DNA of 6,186 nt from Oscillospiraceae bacterium (GTDB taxonomy: Bacteria > Bacillota > Clostridia > Oscillospirales > Ruminococcaceae). The DNA lies in the NCBI GenBank assembly GCA_017424665.1, contig JAFOYK010000037.1:1-6186 (forward strand), given 5' to 3'. Positions 1-5,102 of this stretch are shown here, piece by piece (the stretch's first letter is position 1; every line of letters starts with the position of its first letter). Under the pieces are notes generated by a model. It was not told the DNA's origin. It did no database searches and saw only the letters and a program-made list of their open reading frames with translations. Made by a program: the position numbers and the translations under genes.

Positions 1-1
1 A

Positions 2-172
2 AGTTGGCAGGAAGACGGCGAAGCAAAAGAATATTGGACCTGGGTTATGCTCAACAGCTGTTTTGTAAGCAGCGATTATGAAAATGATGCCATTATCGGC
101 GAAGATTCTGAAACCCGCGCGGAATTAACCGCAGAAGATATTGCGGCAGTTAACGCGGGAATTACAGAATAA
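2..172 (+). CDS. C-terminal end of an unrecognised protein (5' end outside window)
   Basis: The frame is open from the window edge for 56 codons and ends in TAA at 170-172, immediately before an intrinsic terminator. This makes it the true 3' end of a gene. The visible tail is acidic (EDSETRAELTAEDIAAVNAG near the end) and contains an aromatic patch, EYWTWVMLNSCF. I do not recognise a family. The ending LTAEDIAAVNAGI looks like a terminal amphipathic helix, but that is too little to assign a function. Nothing links it to the transporter genes: a terminator and a new promoter separate them. Confidence 0.7.
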   Translation, partial: SWQEDGEAKEYWTWVMLNSCFVSSDYENDAIIGEDSETRAELTAEDIAAVNAGITE

Positions 173-177
173 AATTA

Positions 178-208
178 AAAAAAGGCGGAATTTTCCGCCT
201 TTTTTTAT
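178..208 (+). terminator. Intrinsic terminator after the upstream gene
   Basis: AAAGGCGGAA (181-190) pairs with TTCCGCCTTT (193-202), and a T run follows (200-206). The hairpin lies six bases past the stop codon at 172. The A run upstream and T run downstream would allow it to work on both strands. It isolates the upstream gene from the SBP1 promoter. Confidence 0.9.
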
Positions 209-242
209 TTTGAAAAACTTCGAAAAAACTTTGTTTTGCCTA

Positions 243-271
243 TTGACTTTATCGCTTTAAAGTCCTATAAT
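243..271 (+). promoter_or_regulatory. Sigma-A promoter of SBP1 with inverted repeat in the spacer
   Basis: The -35 box is TTGACT (243-248) and the -10 box is a perfect TATAAT (266-271), separated by the ideal 17 bases. Transcription should start near 278. The spacer carries the perfect inverted repeat GACTTTA (245-251) - N6 - TAAAGTC (258-264), which overlaps the -35 box and nearly reaches the -10 box. That is a classic position for a repressor operator. The promoter ahead of SBP2 (2805-2833) has the same architecture. Confidence 0.88.
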
Positions 272-282
272 GAGTAACAATG

Positions 283-309
283 AAAAAGGATTTTGTTAAA
301 AACCTTTTT
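283..309 (+). promoter_or_regulatory. Small hairpin at the 5' end of SBP1 mRNA
   Basis: AAAAAGG (283-289) can pair with CCTTTTT (303-309), five bases before the GGAGG ribosome binding site at 315. With a start near 278 this would be a 5'-terminal stem-loop, which often protects mRNA from decay. An alternative pairing, TAACAA (275-280) with TTGTTA (293-298), competes with it. The stem has only two G-C pairs, so its stability is modest and the function is inferred. Confidence 0.35.
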
Positions 310-327
310 AAATTGGAGGAAATCAAA

Positions 328-1284
328 ATGAAAAAACTCGTAAGTATTCTTATCGTCCTTGCAATGGTCCTTTCTTTTGCCGCCTGCGGCAGTGAACCCG
401 CAGCGGACGGAAAATATACCGTCGGTATCTGCCAGCTTGTTCAGCACGAAGCTCTTGATGCCGCAACCGAAGGATTTAAAGCCGCCCTTACCGAAAAATT
501 CGGCGATGACGTAACTTTCATCGAACACAACGCTTCCGGCGATGCCGCAACCTGCATCACCATCTGCAACCAGCTTGTTTCCGAAGGCGTCGATCTCATC
601 ATGGGCAACGCAACCCCTGCTCTTCAGGCAGCCGCAGCAGCAACTTCCGAAATTCCCGTAGTCGGAACTTCCATCACCGACTATGCAACCGCTCTTGAAA
701 TTGCGGATTGGACCGGCGCAACCGGTTCCAACATCACCGGCACCGCAGACCTTGCTCCCCTTGATCAGCAGGCAGCAATGATCCCCGAACTCTTCCCCGA
801 AGCAAAGAACGTCGGTATCGTATATTGCTCCGCCGAACCCAACTCCGTATATCAGGCAAACATTGTTATTGCCGAACTTGAAAAAGCCGGCCTTACCTGC
901 GAAGTTTTCACTTTCGCAGACTCCAACGACGTTGCTAACGTTGTTTCCGCAGCATGTGCTTCTTCCGATGTTCTCTATATCCCCACCGATAACACCGCCG
1001 CTTCCTGCGCAGAAACCATCAACAACGTTGCTCTTCCCGCCGGTGTTCCGATAATCTCCGGTGAAGAAAACGCATGCAAAGGCTTTGGCGTTGCAACTCT
1101 TTCCATCAGCTATTTTGATATCGGCTACATCGCAGGCGAAATGGCCGCAGAAATTCTTGAAAACGGCGCAAACCCCGGCGAAATGGAAATCGGCTATGCT
1201 CCCGAAGTTATCAAGAAATATAACGCAGATAACTGCGCCGCTCTCGGAATCACTCCTCCCGCAGATTACGTAGCAATCGGCTGA
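328..1284 (+). CDS. SBP1: ABC transporter substrate-binding lipoprotein, TrpX/COG2984 family
   Basis: This is an extracytoplasmic solute receptor for an ABC importer, 318 aa. The ATG at 328 is chosen because GGAGG (315-319) lies 8 bases upstream and the protein then opens with a clean signal peptide. An in-frame ATG at 280 would add 16 residues with no ribosome binding site. The hydrophobic stretch ends in a lipobox with Cys20 (SFAAC), so it should be lipid-anchored on the outer membrane face. The two-lobed PF04392 fold shows as YTVGICQLVQHEALDAA (30-46), GNATPALQAAAAAT (93-106), GTSITDYATA (113-122), NITGTADLAPLDQQ (135-148), YCSAEPNSVYQ (166-176) and VLYIPTDNTAAS (215-226). Some relatives bind tryptophan or phenylalanine; the ligand here is unknown. 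No permease or ATPase follows, so it probably uses the pair at 4152-5883. It is roughly three quarters identical by eye to SBP2 at 3091. It ends in tandem stops (TGATAA). Confidence 0.93.
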   Translation: MKKLVSILIVLAMVLSFAACGSEPAADGKYTVGICQLVQHEALDAATEGFKAALTEKFGDDVTFIEHNASGDAATCITICNQLVSEGVDLIMGNATPALQAAAAATSEIPVVGTSITDYATALEIADWTGATGSNITGTADLAPLDQQAAMIPELFPEAKNVGIVYCSAEPNSVYQANIVIAELEKAGLTCEVFTFADSNDVANVVSAACASSDVLYIPTDNTAASCAETINNVALPAGVPIISGEENACKGFGVATLSISYFDIGYIAGEMAAEILENGANPGEMEIGYAPEVIKKYNADNCAALGITPPADYVAIG

Positions 1285-1305
1285 TAAAAACAGAAAAAGA
1301 AAATC

Positions 1306-1371
1306 CGCGGATCAGATCCGTTTGTTTTCAACAAAGCCTTGAAATCATGAAGTTTCAAGGCTTTTTGTTTT
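1306..1371 (+). terminator. Terminator after SBP1, reaching the next gene's ribosome binding site
   Basis: The main stem pairs AAAGCCTTGAAA (1333-1344) with TTTCAAGGCTTT (1353-1364), twelve perfect pairs with an eight-base loop, followed by the T-rich tail TTTTTGTTTT. Two small hairpins precede it: CGGAT (1308-1312)/ATCCG (1316-1320) and TTTGTT (1321-1326)/AACAAA (1330-1335). The second overlaps the main stem's 5' arm and could compete with it. The T tail is followed at once by AAGGAGG of the lipoprotein gene at 1385. The structure therefore works either as a leaky terminator setting the SBP1:lipoprotein ratio or as a regulated one. Confidence 0.88.
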
Positions 1372-1384
1372 AAGGAGGAAAAGC

Positions 1385-2614
1385 ATGAAACAATATATCT
1401 CATTATTTTTGGCATTTGTGCTCTGTATGTTTTTTACGTCTTGCGACAAACAAAGCAACGAAGCACCGTTAAATATAGAAACGCCGGATGAAATTGTTTC
1501 ACAAGACCAATCGGAATCTTCTGCAACGTGCCCGGAAGATTTACCGGAGGATATCAAAGAACCTGAGCCCGTTGCTTATGATCCGATTCTTGATTTTTAT
1601 GATGACGTGCTGAAAATCGCACCGCCGCAATACAGTGCTTCGGAAATACAGGAAATGATAGATAATGATCTTTCTTTGGATGAAGTAGCGGAAAAAATAT
1701 CTACTCCCGCCGATCTGGTACAGTTTTTATACCGTCGTGGATTCAGAACAGGCAGCGGTTCTGTAACTTTTGATTATGGCGGATATAATTGGAGCGTTAA
1801 TAAAACCGCCCGGACAGTATTCGAACAAAATGCCGGAAACTGTGGCGGCGGAAGCAATCTTGCAAATTATATTGTAAAAGGTGACACGGAAGAACAGGGT
1901 TATGTGGAACTCAGCGCAAACGAGTGGGGACACGTTTTTAACTATTTTAAGATAGACGGGGTCTATCATTATATCGATCTTACCACAATTACCAGAAATG
2001 AATATAACAATGAATGGCATATGCTCTTTCCCGCAAATTCGCCGCAGGAGTGGGCAGAAGGTTATATAGAAAGAAACAGAGAAAATGAACCGGCCGATTC
2101 ACCCAATTATTTCTTGTTTGTATATCAATACCCATGCGACGGTGACCATCGTGCAAGAGGGTGGGACGGTTCCCGCACGCCTGCCGGAAAACCTCATTAC
2201 AACGTACTTCCTGAAGATATGCGCGAAGAAGTATTGATTTTGTATAATGATGATTCAGTCAGCAAACCCTATTTTGCACCCTGTTTGTCACAGGATAAGT
2301 GGCCCGATGATATCAATCAGGTTGTAAGAGAAATCACTCTTCCTGCCGCGGATGAAAATTCCCGCAGTTTTGGTGCAAACGGAGGAATGAGTATCAAAGA
2401 GGACCGCGTTCAGCGTAATTACGTAAAGGTGGACGGTATTACCGGTTATGTGTCGGATTTTACTTTTACCGTTTCCGGAACAGGTTGGAAGGTCTGGAAA
2501 GACGGTGACGTCCTGGTAAGCGAAACTGTTCCCGGAGAGTATGGCAGGGTTAACGTTGTTATCACCGCCGATGGAGTAAGCGGCACTCTTTTCCTTGAAA
2601 AACGTGCCCCCTGA
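1385..2614 (+). CDS. Lipoprotein with transglutaminase-like Cys-His-Asp domain
   Basis: This is a 409-aa predicted surface lipoprotein. The start is fixed by AAGGAGG (1372-1378), 6 bases before the ATG. The signal peptide ends in FTSC with Cys20, followed by an acidic, disordered-looking linker (about 21-65). A transglutaminase-like (PF01841-type) core fits residues about 110-205. Cys153 lies in NAGNCGGGSNLANY, His183 in NEWGHVFNYF and Asp198 in YHYIDLT, in the order and approximate spacing of that family's triad. The C-terminal part (about 310-409) is rich in beta strands with an Ig-like look (YVSDFTFTVSGTGWKVW). In bacteria such domains are often proteases, amidases or cross-linkers; the substrate here is unknown. 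It has no promoter of its own that I can see, and codon use is looser (ATA, AGA and TTA appear) than in the highly biased SBP genes. A functional link to transport is not shown. Confidence 0.85.
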   Translation: MKQYISLFLAFVLCMFFTSCDKQSNEAPLNIETPDEIVSQDQSESSATCPEDLPEDIKEPEPVAYDPILDFYDDVLKIAPPQYSASEIQEMIDNDLSLDEVAEKISTPADLVQFLYRRGFRTGSGSVTFDYGGYNWSVNKTARTVFEQNAGNCGGGSNLANYIVKGDTEEQGYVELSANEWGHVFNYFKIDGVYHYIDLTTITRNEYNNEWHMLFPANSPQEWAEGYIERNRENEPADSPNYFLFVYQYPCDGDHRARGWDGSRTPAGKPHYNVLPEDMREEVLILYNDDSVSKPYFAPCLSQDKWPDDINQVVREITLPAADENSRSFGANGGMSIKEDRVQRNYVKVDGITGYVSDFTFTVSGTGWKVWKDGDVLVSETVPGEYGRVNVVITADGVSGTLFLEKRAP

Positions 2615-2673
2615 AAAATAAAATCAATAATAATTCTATCAGTCTAATCTTTATATAATTATAATACATATAT

Positions 2674-2710
2674 AAAAAGGTGCCGCAAACTTGCTTTGGG
2701 CACCTTTTTA
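2674..2710 (+). terminator. Intrinsic terminator after the lipoprotein gene
   Basis: AAAAAGGTGCC (2674-2684) pairs with GGCACCTTTTT (2699-2709). The stem can extend inward by CAAA (2686-2689)/TTTG (2695-2698) past a bulged G. The flanking A and T runs would make it bidirectional. The stretch between the stop codon (2614) and the hairpin is about 60 bases of AT-rich sequence with no other recognisable feature. Confidence 0.9.
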
Positions 2711-2804
2711 TGTTATATTAGTCCGAGGCGCGTTAAAAATATAATAAAGACGCACTTTAGAATGAAAAATTTTAAAAATCCCGAAAAAAGTTTTTGAAAA
2801 GCCC

Positions 2805-2833
2805 TTGACTTTATCCATTTAAAGCGTTATACT
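2805..2833 (+). promoter_or_regulatory. Sigma-A promoter of the SBP2-permease-ATPase operon with operator-like spacer
   Basis: The -35 box TTGACT (2805-2810) and -10 box TATACT (2828-2833) are 17 bases apart, with a start expected near 2840. The first six spacer bases (TTATCN) and the block TTTAAAG match the SBP1 promoter. The inverted repeat is GACTTTA (2807-2813) - N6 - TAAAGCG (2820-2826), so five of seven bases of the second arm are kept. A full TAAAGTC half-site recurs downstream at 2854-2860. The region between the preceding terminator and this promoter (2711-2804) is AT-rich, and I see nothing else in it. Confidence 0.85.
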
Positions 2834-2878
2834 TTTAAACATCAAAAGCAAACTAAAGTCAGAAAGGGTTTTACGGAA

Positions 2879-2968
2879 ATGATGAACATGAAAGTTTTCG
2901 CAAATGAATATTTCATGTATCGCAGCGCTCGATTTATGAGCGCTTATTCCCGCAGCAAAAAATCCTGA
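2879..2968 (+). CDS. Putative leader peptide ORF, 29 aa
   Basis: The ORF has 29 codons plus TGA, upstream of the SBP2 attenuator. It starts ATG ATG AAC ATG, so three starts are possible (2879, 2882, 2888). A moderate ribosome binding site, GAAAGGG (2862-2868), is 10 bases before the first. The peptide has six aromatic residues (Phe 7, 12, 19; Tyr 11, 14, 23), including a YFMY cluster at 11-14, plus five Met and a basic end. Codons 16-22 encode the strong hairpin at 2924-2944. A ribosome slowed over YFMY would cover that hairpin's 5' arm, as ribosome-mediated attenuation would need. The translation signals are only fair, and there is no run of a single amino acid as in classical leaders. It could be chance. 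Confidence 0.4.
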   Translation: MMNMKVFANEYFMYRSARFMSAYSRSKKS

Positions 2969-3022
2969 AATGGCTTTTGGCCTCTGCCCTTTTGTTTTGC
3001 GATTTATGCAAAAGTGTAAATC

Positions 3023-3058
3023 AAGGCGGTCCCCAAAAACCGGGGATCGCTTTTTTTT
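3023..3058 (+). terminator. Attenuator-type intrinsic terminator upstream of SBP2
   Basis: GCGGTCCCC (3026-3034) pairs with GGGGATCGC (3042-3050) through nine pairs including one G-U. The loop is AAAAACC and eight T follow (3051-3058). The stem extends outward by two A-T pairs past a G-U. It stands between the only visible promoter and the operon, with the SBP2 ribosome binding site 20 bases past the T run. This marks it as a regulatory terminator rather than an end-of-gene one. The leader could also accumulate as a short RNA of about 220 nt. Confidence 0.88.
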
Positions 3059-3090
3059 GTACCGATTTTTAAAATTTGGAGGAAATGAAA

Positions 3091-4053
3091 ATGAAAAAAA
3101 TCGTAAGTATTCTCATGGTTCTCGCAATGGTTCTTTGCATGGCATCCTGTGATGCACCCGCCGCAGAAGACTCTTACACCGTCGGTATCTGCCAGCTTGT
3201 TCAGCACGAAGCTCTTGATGCTGCAACCGAAGGCTTTAAAGAAGCTCTTTTCACTCTTCTTGAAGCAGACGGAAAATCTGTTGAATTCATTGAACAGAAC
3301 GCTTCCGGCGATGCCGCAACCTGCGTAACAATCTGCAACCAGCTTGTAGCAGAAGGCGTTGACCTCATCATGGGTAACGCAACCCCCGCCCTTCAGGCAG
3401 CAGCTGCAGCAACCGCAGAAATTCCGGTAATCGGAACTTCCATCACCGACTATGCAACCGCTCTTGAAATTGCGGATTGGTCCGGAAAAACCGGTTCCAA
3501 CATCACCGGCACCGCAGACCTTGCTCCCCTTGATGAACAGGCAGCAATGATTCAGGAACTTTTCCCGGATGCTAAAAAAGTAGGCATTCTTTATTGTTCC
3601 GCAGAAGCAAACTCCGTATATCAGTCCGATGTTATCACCGGCTACCTCACCGAAATGGGTTATGAAGTTGAAGTTTTCACCTTCGCAGATTCCAACGACG
3701 TTGCAAACGTAACCTCCGCCGCTTGCGCAGCAGCCGATGTTCTTTATATCCCCACCGATAACACCGCTGCTTCCTGCACCGAAACCATCGCAAACGTTGC
3801 AATTCCCGCAGGAAAAGCAATCGTAGCAGGCGAAGCGGGAATTTGCGGCGGCTGCGGAATTGCAACCCTTTCAATCGATTATTACGACATCGGTTACGCA
3901 GCAGGCGTTATGGCATACGAAATTCTTGTTAACGGCGCAAACCCCGGCGAAATGGAAATTCAGTACGCTCCCGAAGTTAAAAAACTTTTCAACGCGGCAA
4001 ACTGCGAAGCTCTTGGAATCTCCGTTCCCGAAGATTACGCATCTCTCAGCTGA
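3091..4053 (+). CDS. SBP2: ABC transporter substrate-binding lipoprotein, TrpX/COG2984 family
   Basis: This is the first gene of the importer operon, 320 aa, the solute receptor that delivers ligand to the permease at 4152. The ATG at 3091 is preferred: GGAGG (3078-3082) is 8 bases away, whereas ATG 3085 is only 2 bases away. The signal peptide ends in CMASC with lipid-modified Cys20. PF04392 landmarks match SBP1: YTVGICQLVQHEALDAA (29-45), GNATPALQAAAAAT (95-108), GTSITDYATA (115-124), NITGTADLAPLDEQ (137-150), VLYIPTDNTAAS (217-228). It differs from SBP1 most at about 56-70, in the 178-193 helix region and at 240-256, where it has ICGGCG instead of ACKGFG. The mature protein holds nine further Cys, eight of them shared with SBP1. 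Known ligands in the family include Trp and Phe; the ligand here is unassigned. Strong codon bias (GAA, CTT, AAC, ACC, TCC) suggests high expression. Confidence 0.94.
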   Translation: MKKIVSILMVLAMVLCMASCDAPAAEDSYTVGICQLVQHEALDAATEGFKEALFTLLEADGKSVEFIEQNASGDAATCVTICNQLVAEGVDLIMGNATPALQAAAAATAEIPVIGTSITDYATALEIADWSGKTGSNITGTADLAPLDEQAAMIQELFPDAKKVGILYCSAEANSVYQSDVITGYLTEMGYEVEVFTFADSNDVANVTSAACAAADVLYIPTDNTAASCTETIANVAIPAGKAIVAGEAGICGGCGIATLSIDYYDIGYAAGVMAYEILVNGANPGEMEIQYAPEVKKLFNAANCEALGISVPEDYASLS

Positions 4054-4055
4054 TT

Positions 4056-4118
4056 GCCTTCTCCTTGAGGAGAAGGTGCCCATCGCGTAGCGGGGCGGAT
4101 GAGGTGAAAACCACATCC
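4056..4118 (+). repeat. Palindromic intergenic repeat inside the operon
   Basis: Three stem-loops follow the SBP2 stop codon. The first is CCTTCTCCT (4057-4065)/AGGAGAAGG (4068-4076). The second is GCCC (4078-4081) with CGC-GTA-GCG and GGGC (4093-4096), with AT bulged. The third is GGATG (4097-4101)...CATCC (4114-4118). The arrangement GAGAAGGTGCC...GGCGGATGAGGTG matches a dispersed repeat type I recall from gut Clostridia (recollection, not searched). It resembles the cluster at 5959-6048. Because it is transcribed between the receptor and permease genes, it could protect the SBP2 mRNA end from 3' decay. Confidence 0.7.
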
Positions 4119-4151
4119 AATAAAACACATTATCTGGAGGCAAAATTTATA

Positions 4152-5102
4152 ATGCTCGACATTAGTACTCTTTTAAACGCATTTCCGGGCTATATTGCCC
4201 AGGGCGCAATTTGGGGGATAATGGCTCTTGGCCTGTACATTTCGTACAGGCTTTTGGAGTTTTCCGACCTTACCGTTGACGGTTCTTTCGCAACCGGCGC
4301 GGCAGTGACCGTAATGCTCATCATCATGGGCTGGCCTGCCTGGGCGGCAATGCTCGTTGCCGTAATTGCCGGAATGCTTGCCGGACTTATCACCGGCCTT
4401 CTTCACACCGCTCTCGGAATAGCCCCTATCCTTGCGGGTATCCTTACCCAGATCGCTCTTTATTCCATCAACCTTCATATCCTTGGCAACAAACCTAACC
4501 AGGCTGTTTCCGTCGATAAATACGACCTTGTTCTTTCCCTTCGAACCGTTAACGAAGCAATCGTTATCGCTCTCATCTTTGCCGCTGCTCTCATCGCCGC
4601 TTTCTATTGGTTCTTCGGAACCGAAGCAGGTTCCGCAATCCGCGCAACCGGCTGCAACCAGGCAATGGCTAAAGCACAGGGAATCAACATCAATTTCTGC
4701 AAAGTTTTCGCTCTTGCTCTTTCCAACGGAATCGTAGCTCTTTCCGGCGGACTTCTTGCACAGTACCAGGGCTTTGCGGACGTTGCCATCGGCCGCGGCG
4801 CAATCGTAATCGGTCTTGCTTCCATCATCATCGGCGAAGTTATTGCGGAAGCTTTCTTCGGAAAACACATGACCTTCTGGCTCTGCCTTTCCTCCGCGGT
4901 AATCGGCGGTATCCTCTATTATGTCATCATGGGCGTTGTCCTTTGGCTCAAACTCCCCACCAACGATATGAAACTCTTCACCGCAATAATCGTTGCGATT
5001 TTCCTTGCGGTTCCCTATCTTAAAAAGAACTTCAAAAACTCCTTCCTCCGCCTTAAAATTGCGGAAATGAAACGCGAAAAGGAGGCCGGAAAGAATGCTT
5101 GA
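4152..5102 (+). CDS. ABC importer permease, COG4120 / BPD_transp_2 (TrpY-like)
   Basis: This is the membrane-spanning subunit of the importer, 316 aa, probably a homodimer with the ATPase encoded next. The ATG at 4152 gives the family's normal N terminus. GGAGG (4136-4140) is 11 bases upstream, a rather long spacing. An in-frame ATG at 4065 would translate the palindromic repeat and is rejected. About eight or nine hydrophobic segments are visible, at roughly 10-31, 43-60, 62-83, 88-110, 133-155, 183-204, 211-230, 243-265 and 275-290. Family features are YRLLEFSDLTVDGSFATGAA (32-51) and the cytoplasmic coupling loop GSAIRATGCNQAMAKAQGI (160-178), the Liv/ribose-type equivalent of the EAA loop that contacts the ATPase. 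The C-terminal tail is basic (KKNFKNSFLRLK). It overlaps the ATPase gene by 8 bases, so translation is probably coupled. Confidence 0.94.
   Translation: MLDISTLLNAFPGYIAQGAIWGIMALGLYISYRLLEFSDLTVDGSFATGAAVTVMLIIMGWPAWAAMLVAVIAGMLAGLITGLLHTALGIAPILAGILTQIALYSINLHILGNKPNQAVSVDKYDLVLSLRTVNEAIVIALIFAAALIAAFYWFFGTEAGSAIRATGCNQAMAKAQGININFCKVFALALSNGIVALSGGLLAQYQGFADVAIGRGAIVIGLASIIIGEVIAEAFFGKHMTFWLCLSSAVIGGILYYVIMGVVLWLKLPTNDMKLFTAIIVAIFLAVPYLKKNFKNSFLRLKIAEMKREKEAGKNA

Larger units (their letters stand above)
2840..3090 (+). promoter_or_regulatory. Candidate cis-regulatory (attenuator) leader of the SBP2 operon
   Basis: About 250 nt are transcribed before SBP2. In order they hold a half-site TAAAGTC (2854-2860), a short ORF (2879-2968), hairpin AGCGCTC/GAGCGCT (2924-2930/2938-2944), hairpin TTTTGC/GCAAAA (2995-3000/3008-3013) and an intrinsic terminator (3023-3058). 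Only 32 bases separate the T tract from the SBP2 start, and they contain no promoter. Expression of the importer must therefore read through this terminator. I find no T-box consensus (GGTGGNACCGCG) and no TPP or SAM riboswitch core. A clear antiterminator pairing is also not visible, so the mechanism is unresolved. Confidence 0.65.

Noticed and set aside
280..327. Longer start for SBP1 at ATG 280
   Set aside because: It has no ribosome binding site, lies only a few bases past the predicted transcription start, and would put 16 charged residues ahead of a perfect lipoprotein signal peptide.
2660..2665. TATAAT in the AT-rich stretch after the lipoprotein gene
   Set aside because: No -35-like hexamer lies 16-18 bases upstream, and a terminator follows immediately.
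2840..3058. T-box, TPP or SAM riboswitch in the SBP2 leader
   Set aside because: The terminator (GTCCCC...GGGGAT) resembles that of T-boxes, but GGTGGNACCGCG, the Stem I motifs and the TPP and SAM core sequences are all absent.
2970..3152. 60-codon ORF just after the leader peptide, running through the attenuator
   Set aside because: It reads through the terminator T tract and into SBP2 in another frame, has no ribosome binding site, and its composition looks like a shadow.
4065..4151. Longer start for the permease at ATG 4065
   Set aside because: It would translate the palindromic repeat (basic, non-family residues). ATG 4152 gives the usual N terminus and has GGAGG upstream, though at 11 bases.
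4173..4868. Long antisense ORFs opposite the permease and ATPase (4173-4868, 5104-5856)
   Set aside because: They mirror the biased codons of the sense genes, show no family motifs and no ribosome binding sites.
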